A stretch of 64,000 bases of DNA from contig OZ024821.1 in NCBI GenBank assembly GCA_964016985.1, positions 13,504,620 to 13,568,619 on the forward strand, read 5' to 3'. A model generated the notes under the pieces. The model worked only from the letters and a program-made list of their open reading frames with translations, was not told the DNA's origin and did no database searches. Each line of letters begins with the position of its first letter. Positions within the stretch are counted from its first letter, which is position 1. This document shows positions 45,470 through 56,960 of the stretch, in pieces. A program made the position numbers and the translations under genes. This DNA comes from Anodontia alba (lineage: Eukaryota > Mollusca > Bivalvia > Lucinida > Lucinidae).

Positions 45470-45726
45470 CTAACAAAAAATATAGCAAACAAAGCACCAT
45501 ATTATTAGCCCTAATAGACGATTCATAAGAAGTGTCAAGACTTGTTTTGAATGAAAAATGATAAAATATAAGCTTCATATTTTTGCCCCTATATCACAAC
45601 TGCAGCAGCCGACATGTTTTGAATATTTCTTATTTTTCATAGAAAATAAATCTTGACATTTCATGTTAACGTCTGCCAAGCAGACGATTCACATGAAGTG
45701 TCAAGACTTATTTTATATGAAAAATA
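45470..45726. mobile_element. Two diverged family B-like palindromes
   Basis: 45640-45722 pairs ATAAATCTTGACATTTCATG + TTAACGTCTGC with GCAGACGATTCACATGAAGT + GTCAAGACTTATTT. A half copy lies at about 45515-45560 (TAGACGATTCATAAGAAGTG + TCAAGACTTGTTT). The arms differ from true family B in the centre. Confidence 0.6.
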
Positions 45727-46172
45727 AACCAGAGGATCATTGGTCCTGTAGCTCACCTGAGACTATTTGGGTATGGTAGCCGGCACAGTTTGAAAACCCT
45801 TTGGTCTCTGTATCCTAAAGTAACTTGTATGGAATTTAGCTTTAATTAATTTGGCGAAACAGACTAGTCACATAAAATATGGTTATGATGAAGCTACATA
45901 CCAAATATGAAAGGTATTGGCCTTCTAGTTTCAGACAAAAAGATGTTTTAAAGTTTTGTCTACAGGACCGTACATGGGAGTGGGTGGGGTGCATTCGCAT
46001 CCCCTTTTTGTACAATTACTTCAAATCATGCTATTTTTTTTTACCCCAAACCACTTTACACGCCTAACTTTGATCCCTTAATCAGCATTTTCTTAGCGTT
46101 TGCAACCCCCTTTTCAGAACAGCTAACATTTTGCAACCCCATTTCAAAAGTTCACGTGCAGGCCTGTATATA

Positions 46173-46349
46173 CAGTCAAACCTGTCTTAAGCAGCCACCC
46201 ATGGGAAGCTTAAAAAGTGGCTGCTGAAGGCAGGTGGCTGCTTAATACAGTTCAAATATATAGGTATATGAATTTCGGGCAACTTTCCTCTGGCTGCTTA
46301 ATACAGGTTGGCTGCTTAATAGAGGTGACCACTAACACAGGTTTGACTG
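46173..46349. mobile_element. MITE with CAGTCAAACCTGT ends and TA duplication
   Basis: Left CAGTCAAACCTGTCTTAAGC and right end ACACAGGTTTGACTG, with TA at 46171-46172 and 46350-46351. Internal GGCTGCTTAATACAG repeats. A Tc1/mariner/pogo type is inferred from the TA duplication. Confidence 0.82.
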
Positions 46350-46624
46350 TATGTAAAAACAATTGACCTTTCCATAAAAAGGTCAATGTCAATTCAAGGT
46401 TAAATTTTTTTTTTAAACTTTACCGGGCCCCAATGGCCCCAATGCTGCATACCAAGCCCCAGTTCAGGAAAGGAAGATTTTTAAAGGCTTTTACCATATA
46501 TTGGCATAGCGGCTATCCTGGTCAAGTAACCCAGATCTGGCGAATAAACTTTCGTTCCTCTAACCCATTTAGGCTTCATGTGAAATTTGGCTTTGAATGG
46601 CCCAATCGTCTCTGAGGAGGAGAG

Positions 46625-46660
46625 GAGCACAGTTAGTTCCGATGGGAACTAACTGTGCTC
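46625..46660. repeat. Perfect 16-bp hairpin at the RT truncation point
   Basis: GAGCACAGTTAGTTCC, loop GATG, GGAACTAACTGTGCTC. The right arm is RT coding sequence (codons for G-T-N-C-A); the left arm is its inverted copy just outside the truncation. Confidence 0.9.
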
Positions 46661-47437
46661 TTGTTGTTGCAGATTTGTTTCTGTTTTGTTATGAGAGAGA
46701 TTTCATGACGTCTCTCTCATGTGAAAATCAGACAGACATTATTGAGGCTTTCAATTCAACTTCAAGATACCTTGATGATTTATTAAATATTGACAATATT
46801 TACTTTGACCAAATGGTGGACCGCCTATACCCTACAGATTAAATAGAGCTAATTCTTCCAATACCGAGGCACCTTTTTTTGATTTGAATCTATGTATATC
46901 TAATGGTACAGTTTCCACCAAAATTTATGATAAACGGAACGATTTTGATTTTGATACAGTAAATTTCCCTTTTCTGGATGGTGATGTCCCACGGCGTACC
47001 TCATATGGGGTATACATATCTCAACATCAGATTCGCCAGAGCTTCTTCAAATCTTAGTGACTTTAACTACCGTACTAAAGCCCTTACTGCCAAACTTCTT
47101 AGGCAGGGCTATTGTTATTTTAAACTTTTATCGCAGGCACAGTGCCTTGGTAGAAAAATATAATGTCAGTCTGAAAACACTTCTGCAACAAGGTATATCG
47201 GAACCAAAATTTTACGGTGACTTAGTGTACAGATTTAGAAAAATTGTAGGAAAATCTAACTTTTCGGAGCAATTCAGAAAACTTATTAACCATTATAAAA
47301 GAATTGGCTATAGCCTGGATATTATACAGCAGACTACATGCCTAGTTGTCAACCCAATCATTGTTTATGGCTATGCTTCACTCTTTAATTGCACAACGGC
47401 GGTTCAGGCCTCAGACTCAATGACGGCCTCTTTGTAA
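46642..47437 (+). pseudogene. Reverse-transcriptase fragment, copy R1
   Basis: Begins within motif B (MGTNCALVVADLFLFCYERD), then the catalytic motif SRYLDDLLNI, then YPTD and a stop. Other frames continue with DLNLCISNGTVS, VNFPFLDGDVPRRTSYGVYI and, from 47057, KYNVSLKTLLQQGISEPKFY and NHYKRIGYSLDIIQQ. Fingers and motif A are missing and at least three frameshifts break it. The YLDD motif and the order YLDD, DLxLxI, YGVYISQ fit an RT family widespread in aquatic animals, possibly Penelope-related. Its 3' region follows directly (47438-48311), which lets the other 3' ends in the window be assigned. Confidence 0.78.
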
Positions 47438-48311
47438 AACTTTAACCAGTGGGTTGGGGCTTGACAATATGTCTTTGGCTTGGCCTGCCGTGGTTCAACT
47501 ACTGGTTTTCATTTACTCTGGCATACAGTAGAATTAGCCATGAGTACTCATCTTTGTTTATTATAGTGATTAATTTGATTTTTATGTTTTCGCTTTGATG
47601 CATTGACTGAGTTAGAAGCCTTTACGCGAACCGAATTTTTATGTATTTCTGTATTAAGAGTAGCATCGGGACCCAGGGTGAAGTTGGCAAGCTGTAAAAG
47701 TGCCTTAACCACCCCCCCCCCCACCCCCCCCCCCCTACCGGTGGTTTATTTTATTACACTACATCTGGTATTAGTGCCGTGTGGCGGCGGTAGAACGTCT
47801 CCCCGTACTTTACCATAGTGCAGATTGTATTTCATTTCCTTTGGGATCATTGGGCCCATTGTGGAAATTTTGAAAATGGAGTTCTGCTCATGTATACGCT
47901 AGAGGGCGTAAGCAGCGTTGCAAACTTCATTACTGCTTATGAAGAGTCTCAATAAAACCGAGACTCTCATTTTCTTATTGTTAGTGTGTTCTTTGTTTCC
48001 AAAGGCAATCTTTTTGACCTTTATATTACTCTACTGACCGTTCTAAGGCGGTGGTCCTGGTGTTAGTCTTACTCTTTGTTGCTTTGTGGTTTATTCTACG
48101 AGGCGACTTGTTTTATGTCTTACCTTGTGTCATTTTGTTCTTGTGTTTTTCAGTCCTTTTAGCATTGTGATTACCTTGCTTGGGGAAGAGAGAGCTAATC
48201 TTAGTGCTTTTCGTATGTTTGTTCGATTTGTGCTGGTTTCCTCTTCCTCTTGGTGTCTGGGAAAGGCTGCGGTTTGTGATTGTGGCACCCCCTGGACTTT
48301 TCGCTTACCTT
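47438..48311 (+). mobile_element. 3' region of retroelement R1, with an inserted LTR-like unit
   Basis: GGCTTGACAATATGTCTTTG ... CTACTGGTTTTCATTTA ... to GACTTTTCGCTTACC matches 62250-62784 in order. The match breaks at GGTGGTTTA (about 47735) and resumes at TTACTCTACTGACCG (about 48027); the roughly 300 bp between holds the unit at 47876. C-runs at 47710-47735. Confidence 0.78.
47876..48015 (+). repeat. LTR-like unit, copy 1, with AATAAA in a hairpin loop
   Basis: ATGGAGTTCTGCTCATGTAT to AAAGGCAATCTTTTT recurs at 57867. GAGTCTC AATAAAACC GAGACTC places a polyadenylation signal in the loop of a 7-bp hairpin, as in some LTR R regions. Solo-LTR status is inferred; full ends and target duplication were not resolved. 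Confidence 0.55.
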
Positions 48312-48906
48312 GTTTTTGAAACGTTTTCCCTCTGTCAGTCTATGAAAAGAAGTGACTTCTGAGGTGGGGCAATTTTTGACGCCAGGGCTGTATTTGAATA
48401 GTCTTGGTAGAGGTCCACAAACTAAAGCTACACACCAAATATCAAAGGCCTTGGCCTTCTAGTTTCAGACAAGAAGATTTTCTTAAGTTCTGCCTATAGA
48501 AGTCTATCTAGAAAAATTTTACCTTTCCATTTAAAGGTTCAGGTCAGCTGAAGGTTATAATTTTTTCAAAAATTAATTGGGCCTACTGCACCAATGCTAC
48601 ATACCAAGCTCCAAGGCCATTAGCCCTTTGGTTCTGGAAAAGAAGATTTTTAAAGCCTTTGTACCATGTATGGATGTGGCGGCCATTTTGATCATGTGAC
48701 CCAGATGTGGTGAGCAAACTTTCCTTCCCCTGTCCCATGAAGGTTCCATATGAAATTTGACTTTGATTGGCCTAGTGGTTTCTGAGGAGAAGAGGTTTGA
48801 AGAGTGTGGAAGACAGACAGATGACAGATGGATTGAGGCAGAGCCTGCTTATAGTATAAGCTCATCTGTGAGCATTAAGGCTCAAGTGAACTAAAACATA
48901 GAATGT
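48312..48906 (+). repeat. Remaining array unit and tail of the 45727 element
   Basis: One well-preserved unit and the tail CTCATCTGTGAGCATTAAGG + CTCAAGTGAACTAAAA. A SINE follows. Confidence 0.65.
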
Positions 48907-49220
48907 TTGTTTGTTTGTGTTGAGGTTTTACGGCCCAGTCAACCCAATGGGGTCATGTCGAGCGCGGTCAGTTTACCTAACCACACGTGTACTGGGCAGG
49001 CTTAGTCCTCTTAGTAGTTAACCAGTATTGTGCACATTCTTTCGCCAGAAACTGACAACTGCGCTTCTTGAATCAGCGGAAGGGAGAGAATGACCGTAGA
49101 AAATATTTCATGATCAATCTCTACGAAAGAATGTTGCCGACCTCGGCGGGGGTTGAACCCGCGACCTCCTGGTCTCCAGTCAGACGGCGCATCCAACTGA
49201 GCCACCGAGGCTGGCAAAAA
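48907..49220 (-). mobile_element. tRNA-derived SINE, copy 5
   Basis: Target-site duplication ATAGAATGT at 48898-48906 and 49221-49229. (CAAA)n tail at the left, intact B box GGGTTGAACCCGCGA on the plus strand (complement). Confidence 0.92.
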
Positions 49221-49339
49221 ATAGAATGTCATCTGTTACAAATTTAGCTTGGCACTTAACGGGTTAGTATTTTACTGTAGCCAAAAGTTTTAAACTTTGC
49301 CTGTTTAATCCAAACTCCTCTTGCATTTCTAAGACAGGG

Positions 49340-49530
49340 AAGTATTAAGGCTAAGCACTTTGGGTAAAAAATTCTTCAGCAGACAACATTTTGAAAGATT
49401 CTTCATATTTTTCCCAGAAAACATGATTTGACACTTTATGCAATGGAGACAATTTGCATGAAATATCAAATCCTTTTTTTCTGCAAAAAATAAGAAAAAT
49501 ATCATCAATTTGTCCTCTGTTAAACTAAAG
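49340..49530. mobile_element. MITE, family B, copy at 49.4 kb
   Basis: TTAAGGCTAAGCACTTTGGG ... CCAGAAAACATGATTTGACA and TGGAGACAATTTGCATGAAA + TATCAAATCCTT. The left palindrome arm is shortened. Confidence 0.7.
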
Positions 49531-49539
49531 TTACTGCAA

Positions 49540-51768
49540 TAAGTCTTTATGGCAGTAAAGACTGTCAGATGTCTCAAATCACCTAATGGCAGCAGATATT
49601 TCAGATGTATCAATTCATGGCAGCAAAATTCTTTCAGATGTATCAATTCACCTTCTGGTAGCAAATTCTTTCAGATATACCTATTCACCTTATAACAGCA
49701 AATTCTTTCAGAAGAATCTATTCATCTAATAGCAGTAAATTCTCTCAGATATATCAATTACCCTTATGGCAGTAAATTCTTTCAGATGTATCATTTCACC
49801 TTTTGGCAACAAATTCTTACAAATACATTAATTCACCTTATGGCAGTTATATCTTTCAGAAGAATCAATCCACGTTATGGCAGTAAATTCTCTCAGATAT
49901 ACCAATTACTCTTATGGCAGTAAATTCTTTCCGACGTATCAAATCACCTTATGGCAGTTAATTCTCTTAGATAAATTAGATAAAACAATTCACAGTACAG
50001 CAGTAAATTCTTTGGATTTATTAATTCACCTTACGGCAGCAAATTCTTTCAGAAGTATAAATTCACCTTATGACAGCAAATTCTTTCAGCAGTACCAACT
50101 CACATTACAGCAGTAAATTCTCAGATGTATCAATTGCATTATGACAGTAAATTCTTTCAGATGTATCAATTCGCCTTAGGGTTGTAAATTCTTTCAGATA
50201 TTCATCTTATGGCTGCAAATTCTTTCAGAAGTTTCAATTCACTTTTGGCATTTAATTCTTTCAGAAGTATCAATTACCCTTATGGCAGCAAATTTTTTAG
50301 AAGTATCAATTCAACTTTTGGCAGTAAATTCTTTCAGATGTATCAATTCACCTTATGGCAGCAAGTTCTTTCAGAAATATATAATTTTGCCTTTCGGCAG
50401 CAAATTCTTTCAGGAGTATCCATTCACCTTATGACAGAAGATTCTTTCAGATGTATCATTTCACCTTATGGCAGCAATTTCTTCCAGAAGTATCAATATG
50501 CCTAATGGCAACAAATTCTTTTAGATGTATTGAATTACCTTATGGCAGCAAATTCTTTTGGAAGTATCATTTGACCAGATGGAATATCAATTCACCTTAT
50601 GGCAGTAAATTCTTTCAGAAGTATTTTTCAGAAATCTTTCAGAAGTAGGAATTCACATTATGGCAGAAACTCTGTTTCAGAAGTATCAATTTACCTTATG
50701 GCTGGAAATTCTTTCAGAAGTATCAGTTCACATTATGGCAGCATATTCTTTCAGATGTATCAGTTCACCTTATGACAGCAAGATCCTTCAGAAATCTCTC
50801 AGAAGTATCAATTCACTTATGGCAGAAACCTTGTTTACGAAGGATCAATTCACCTTATAGCTGGAAATTCTTTCAGAAGTATCAATTCACATTATGATAG
50901 CATATTCTTTCAGATGTATCAGTTCACCTTATGGCAGCAAGATCCTTCAGAAATCTTTCAGAAGTATCAATTCACATTAAGGCAGCATATTCTTTCAGAC
51001 GTATCAGCTCACCTTATGGCAGCAAAATCCATCAGAGGTATTTCAGAACTATTAAGTTGCATTATGGACCCGGCTACAAATTCTTTCAGAAATATCAATT
51101 CACATTATGGCAGTTATTTCTTCCAGATATATCAATTCACCTTATGGCAGCAAATTCTTGCAGAATTATCAATTCAACTCATAGCAGCAAATTTTTACAG
51201 ATGTATTGATTCATCTTATGGTAGTAAACACTTTTAGAAGTATCAATTCACCTTATGACAGTGAATTGTTTCAGATGTATCAATTCACCTTATGGCAGTA
51301 ATTTCTTTCCAGAAGTATCAATTCACCTTATGGCAGCAAATTCATTCAAAACTATCCATTCACCTCATGGCAGCAAATTCATTCAAAACTATCCATTCAC
51401 CTTATGGCAGCAAATTCATTCAAAACTATCCATTCACCTCATGGCAGCAAATTCTGTCAGAAATATGAATCTACCATATAGCACCATTCTACCATATAGC
51501 ACCATATTATTTCAAATGTATCGATTTACGATATGGCTGTAAATTCTTTTAGATGTATAAATTCACCTCATGGAAGTAATTCTTTCAGATTTATCAATAC
51601 ACTTTATGACAGTGACTTCTTTCAGAAGTATCAATTCACCTTATTGCAGCAAATTCTTTCAGATGTATCAGTATACCATATAGCAGTAAATTCTTTCAGC
51701 TGTACAAATTTTCCTTATGGCAGCAAAATCTTTCAGATGTATCAATTCACCTTATGTAAATAAATTCC
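49540..51768 (+). repeat. 37-bp minisatellite, plus-oriented arm
   Basis: About 60 copies of a 37-bp unit, TTCACCTTATGGCAGCAAAT + TCTTTCAGAAGTATCAA, with point changes and small indels. As 37 is not divisible by 3 and the unit lacks stops in three plus frames, it yields frames of up to about 107 residues with a 37-residue period (for example YQFTLWQQILSEVSIHLMAA). Indels break every frame, so coding use is unlikely. Confidence 0.9.
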
Positions 51769-52445
51769 TTTTGAAACACCTGAAAGACGTTGCTGCCATA
51801 AGGTTAATTGACACACATTACGAAAACAAGCCTATTCAAATATAACGAACATTTTAACCACCAAAATATGAAAATTTTCAGATAAAAATTCGGATATTTC
51901 TCATACTTCTGGTCAAAACATAGATTGTGGGTACTTGTTAGAACCGCCTTGGTGAGGCAGTTCTAATGAGTACCCACAATCTATGTTTTTGGGCAGAAAT
52001 AAGAAAAATAATGTATACCCCTGTAAACCCCAGTTTTATAATATAAAAGTGGGGTTTAAGGGGGTCAATATTATATAGGTATGTTTTCGTGATGAGCTTA
52101 AAAAAATCTGCTGCCATAAGATGAATTGATACACATGACAGAAGTTGTTGCCATAAAATGAACAGATAAAGAAATTACAGCCATAAGGTGAAATGATACA
52201 GCTGAAAGAATTTGCTGCCAAAAGATGAATTCATACTTCTTAAAACAATTTCTGCCGTAAGGACTTCTGAAAGAATTTACTGCCATAAGGTGAATTGTTA
52301 CATCTGAAAGAATTTACTACAATAACATCAATTTATATATCTGAAAGAATTTGCTACCAGAAATTGAATTCATATTTCTGAAAGAATGTGCTGCCATAAG
52401 GTGAATTTATACATCTGAAAGAATTTACTGCAACAAGGTATACAG
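51769..52445 (-). repeat. 37-bp minisatellite, inverted arm, proximal part
   Basis: From about 51780 the unit appears inverted (CTGAAAGACGTTGCTGCCAT + AAGG). A family C MITE sits close to the switch point. Units continue to 52440 and again at 54985-55170 and 56155-56960. Confidence 0.85.
51819..52093 (+). mobile_element. MITE, family C, copy 3, near the inversion apex
   Basis: ACGAAAACAAGCCTATTCAA to ATAGGTATGTTTTCGT, with the hairpin ACATAGATTGTGGGTACTTG + TTAGAACCGCC and its complement. About 50 bp from the minisatellite switch point. Confidence 0.88.
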
Positions 52446-53031
52446 TAAATGTCCGGCAGATCTTAACTAAGGAAACAGTGTACGGGCAAGCAGGAACGAC
52501 CCAGATCAGAATGCATAGATGCACGTTAATTTACAATATCGCTTGTTGCGCTTTCATATCGCATGTGCGTCACACTTTGCAGAAATAATAAGATCAACCT
52601 TGGAATTCTTGTATAGCAACAATAAAACATACGTAGTGATATACACGAACAAACAGCAAATAGTCAGATCGTATAGCGCGGATCCATAGATTTATCTTGG
52701 CTTTTGTTTTTCAACTCAAATATTTATCATCTCTGTAGTTTTAGATCGCCTGCGCGTAACTCTTATAATGCAGACATCCACATGACTGTCTCGTGGAAAT
52801 GGCTAACATTATGATGAAAGTCTCTGTTTTTCTTTTCTCGTGAATTTTCAGTCAGTATCTGCTGGGTTTGTGTAAAATTAAAATACGGTTCCCATGCCAT
52901 TTATGTACATAAAATTCGCTATGACACTGCTGTGTGCATTTAAGTTTTGTGGTAGCTTTTAACTGACTACTACTTTAGTTTCCGGTTCTATAACGCTAAA
53001 AAAAAAAAATAATAATAATAATAATAATAAT
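52446..53031. other. Unassigned insertion in the minisatellite, with (AAT)n
   Basis: Unique-looking sequence without a gene; ends in an A-run and (AAT)n at about 53000-53031 just before the next element head. Confidence 0.45.
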
Positions 53032-54780
53032 AAACAGGAGCTCCCCAAGCGGGGCATTATACGCCCGTGGCAAGTAATAAGCTCAGAGGTAATAAGATGT
53101 TGCACATAAACTGGCTCCTGTATTATTCTGTGCTCCGGATATAAACTGTAAGTGGAATTACAAAGAAAACAAATCATTGGGGCATAGGTCTGCTGATACT
53201 TGGTGAACTGTAACCTAAGGGTCCAAGCTGGCCCAGAAATTAAGGGAGAAGTGACTTCTCCCTCCTGGGAAAATAGGGAGAAGTTTGCTGCGTCTAGGGA
53301 GAAGTGCTTTCAAACAAGAAGCATGGCTATATTATAAGCTCATATGAGCCTTTGGTTGATTTGTTTCTCCTATACGTCAATATCGGACCAAACAATAACA
53401 AAACAAAAATAAAGAACTACAATACAGAAAAAAAAAAAAAAAAAAAAGCTGCAAGAAATATTTTTGTAAAGCTTTCACTTGTTTTATGCAGATTTTATTT
53501 TTGTTCTTCAAGGCAGCCAACTCAGAAGAGTAATAATAATAATAAAAAATCCAAAAAGAATTATCTTTATAATTAGTCAAGCTTCTTAATTCTGTATCAT
53601 TTAATAAATGTATTTATAAAGATTTAATAATGGCAACATTTCCCTGCAGATCTAATAAAAGAAGATGCTTAAAAAAATAAATAACTTGTCCATATAGCCA
53701 TAACTTTAGTTATCTGCAAAAAATATACCTATTATAAAATAAAATTTGCACACTATTACCTCCAAACAATATACTGCGAAAAGTTTACAAAAACGTTCAA
53801 AGGGGCATAACTCTGCCAATATTTTGTGCACTGTAATCTCGAAATAATATGCGCTGCTCCACATCATTGTGTAACTATTTATGAAGTTTCAGCTTGATCG
53901 GATGTAAATTGTAGGTGGATTTAGCTGGAAATGAAAAATTAATAGAAATTTTCAAAAGAGTTTAACTGTGCTACTATTTGGTGGACTGTAATCTTGAAAT
54001 AATAAGCACTGCTCCATATCATGGTCTAACTACTTATCAAGTTTCAGCTTGATTGGATGTAAAGTGTAGGAGGAGTTAGCCGGAAACGAAAAGTTCACAG
54101 AAATTTTCAAAGGGGCACAACTCTGCCAATATTTGGTGCACTGTAACCTTGAAATAATATGCGCTGTTCCATATCATCGTGTAACTATTTATGAAGTTTC
54201 AGCTTGATCGGATGTAAACTGTAGGAGGATTTAGCCAGAAACGAAAAATTAATAGAAACTTTCAAAGGGGTATAACTCTGCTACTATTTGGTGGACTGTT
54301 ACCTTGAAATAATATGCGCTGCTCCACATCATGGTCTAACTACAAATCAAGTTTCAGCTTGATTCGATGTAAACTGTAGAAAAAGTTAGCCGGAAACGAA
54401 AAGTTTACAGAAATTTTCAAAGGTGCATAACTCTGTTAATATTTGGTGGACTGTAACCTCGAAACAATATGGGCTGCTCCACATCATGTCTAACTATAAA
54501 TGAAGTTTCAGCTTGATCGGATGTAAAATGTAGGAGTTAATTGGAAATGAAAAGTTTAAAGAAATTTTCAAAGGGGCATAACTCTGCAAACATTTGGTGC
54601 ACTGTAATCCCGAAACAATATGCGCTGCTCCACATCATGGTCTTATTATATACCAAGTTTCAGCTTGATTGGATGTAAACTGTGGGAGGAGTTAGCTAGA
54701 AACTAAAACGTTTACGGACGGACGCCATACCCCGTAATACCCCGTAACATAATACGTCCCGTTTTTCAAGCAGGTGTATA
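53032..54780 (+). mobile_element. Array-bearing element, GGGCGTATA family, copy 2
   Basis: Head AACAGGAGCTCCCCAAGCGG + GGCATTATACGCCCG. It contains the palindrome AGGGAGAAGTGACTTCTCCCT near 53241. Six or so 155-bp units (CATAACTCTGCCAATATTTG ... TATTTATGAAGTTTCAGCTT). Tail CATAATACGTCCCGTTTTTC. It interrupts the inverted minisatellite arm. Confidence 0.82.
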
Positions 54781-54984
54781 AAAAAAAACGGTTACCGAAA
54801 TTAGGCCGTGCTGATAAAATATTATCTGAAGAAAGCTGTGTTCGAAATTTTAGAAATCCCCTTTTTGGAGAACTGCTACTGTTCGAGATTTTAGGACATT
54901 TCCAGAAATTATTTGGGGCAAAAATATTAGGTGATTGAAATTTTAGTGTTCAAAATTTTAGGACATTTACCTATTGTTACTTTT
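54781..54984. other. Short spacer with ATTTTAGG repeats
   Basis: GAAATTTTAG/GAGATTTTAGGACATTT/AAAATTTTAGGACATTTAC recur, an old degenerate repeat. Confidence 0.4.
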
Positions 54985-55175
54985 GAAAGAAATTACTGCC
55001 ATAAGGTGAATTGATACCATAAAAAATACTGCAATAAGGTGAATTGATATTTCTGAAAGAAGCTACTGTCATAAGATGAATTGATATACAATGTATCTGA
55101 AAGACTTTACTGCCATAAGGTGCATTGATTCATCTGAAAGATTATGCTGCCATAATGTGAACTGATACAATTGAA
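54985..55175 (-). repeat. 37-bp minisatellite, inverted arm, middle part
   Basis: Five or so inverted units (TACTGCCATAAGGTGAATTG ATA...). Resumes the arm after the 52446-54984 insertion. Confidence 0.8.
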
Positions 55176-55179
55176 AAAT

Positions 55180-56157
55180 AAAACTGCAAGCCATGCACCA
55201 TGCCCAGCCACAGGGACATATTCCCTATGCACTTCTGTAGTATAAGGGTTGAAAACAATCTAAGTTAAACATGAAGAGAAGCAATAAACAGTTATTTCAT
55301 AATTAAAAAAAAAAAAAAACACAAAAAAAAGTCTAAGTTAAAAATGCAATAAAAAGTGATAAAAAATAATTTCAAGACTCTGAAAAAAAACAATATGCAT
55401 ATCTTCAGACCATCCTAAAAGCGTGTGTAAAGTTTCAAAAGGATCGGCCTGAAAATGTAGGAGGAGTTGCGTGTACAAGGTACATACTCCCTATACATTT
55501 CTGTAGTATTAGGGCTCGAAAAAAGTCTAAGTTAAAAATGCAAAAAATGTAATGAAAAATAATTTCAGGATTCTAAAAAAACAATATGCATATCTTCAGA
55601 CCATCCTAAAAGCGCCTGTAAAGTTTGAAAAGTATTGGCCTAAAACTGTAGGAGGAGTTGCGGGCAGAAGGTACATACTCCCTATACATTTCTGTAGTAT
55701 TAGGGCTCGAAAAAAGTCTAAGTTAAATATGCAAAAAATGTGATAAAAAATAATTTCAGGATTCTGAAAAAACAATATGCATATCTTCAGGCCATCCTAA
55801 AAGTGCCTGTAAAGTTTGAAAAGGATTGGTCTAAAACTGTAGGAGGAGTTGCGGGCAGAAGGTACATACCTCCTATACATTTCTGTAGTATTAGGGCTCG
55901 AAAAAATTCTAAGTTAAAAATGCAAAAAATGTGATAAAATAATTTCAGGATTCTGAAAAAACAATATGCATATCTTCAGACCATCCTAAAAGCGCCTGTA
56001 AAGTTTGAAAAGGATTGGCCTAAAACTGTAGGAGGAGTTGCGGGCAGACGAATGGTGGGGGCGCTGACGGACGGACGAACGAACGGACGGACGGACACTC
56101 AAAATTTCAGAGGGTATAACATAATACCCCCCCACTTTTTTGGTGGCGGGGCATAAA
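55180..56157 (+). mobile_element. Array-bearing element with 190-bp units
   Basis: Five units; GAGGAG of the last four lies at 55461, 55652, 55843 and 56032 (spacing 191, 191, 189). Tail GGACGGACGAACGAACGGAC ... GGTATAACATAATACCCCCC + CACTTTTTTGGTGGCGGGG (hairpin CCCCCAC/GTGGCGGGG). Frames over units are spurious. Confidence 0.78.
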
Positions 56158-56960
56158 AATTGCTGCCATGAGGTAAACTGATACATCTGAAAGAATTTGC
56201 TGGTAAAAGGTGAATTGACACATCTGAAAGAATTTGCTGCCATAAGGTGAATTAATATATCTGAAAGGCTTTTCTGGCATAAGGTGAATTGATACAACTG
56301 AAACAATTAGCTGCCATAAGTTATTGCGGTCATGGTACCTTAGCCATAATCCAAATTCATAAATCCATAAACTATAAGGTGATCTGATACATCTGAAAGA
56401 ATTTGCTGCCATAAGGTGAATTAATACATCTGAAAGACTTTGCTGGCATTTGGTAAATTGATACAACTGAAAGAATTGCTGCCATTTGGTAAATAATATG
56501 ACTGAAAGAATTGCTGTCGTAACCGGGAAGATTTTACTGCCATTAGATGAATTGATACTTCAAAAGAGTTTACTCTCATAAGGTGAATTGATACTTCTGA
56601 AAGAATTTACTGCCATAAGATGAATCGATACTTCAGGAAGAGTTTACTGCCATAAGGTGAACTGATACTTCTGAAAGAATTTACTGCCAAAAGATGAATT
56701 GATTCTGCTGAAAGAATATACTGCCATAAGGTGAAACTGATACATCAGAAAGAGTTTAATGCCATAAGGTGAATTGATACATCTGAAAGAATTTGCAGCC
56801 ATAAGGTGTTCATACTTCTGAAAGAATATTTGCTGCCATAAGGTGAACTGATGCTTCTGAAAGAATTTGCTGCCGTAAAGTGAATTGATACATCTCCAAA
56901 ATATTACATTGATACATCTGAAAGACCTTACGGCCTTAAGGTGAATGCAAAGAGGAAATA
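56158..56960 (-). repeat. 37-bp minisatellite, inverted arm, distal part
   Basis: About 20 inverted units interrupted by small host-like segments (56330-56370). Minus-strand frames of 119-121 residues are repeat translations with the same 37-residue period as the left arm. Confidence 0.85.

Larger units (their letters stand above)
45727..48897 (+). mobile_element. Array-bearing element split by MITE and retroelement
   Basis: Head AACCAGAGGATCATTGGTCC (hairpin GGATCA/TGGTCC with one G-T pair), then GTAGCTCACCTGAG. The unit includes ACACCAAATATCAAAGGCCT and GCTACATACCAAGCTCCAAG. The tail GAGCATTAAGGCTCAAGTGA + ACTAAAA has hairpin GAGC/GCTC. Insertions at 46173 and 46625-48311. Confidence 0.72.

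Noticed and set aside
49877..51763. Repeat proteins of up to 107 residues (SFRSINSPYGSKFFQKYQFT)
   Set aside because: They arise from a stop-free 37-bp minisatellite; frequent indels change frame, and no start or splice context is shared.
49540..51768. CRISPR-like array
   Set aside because: The 37-bp units are contiguous with no spacers, and the organism is a eukaryote.
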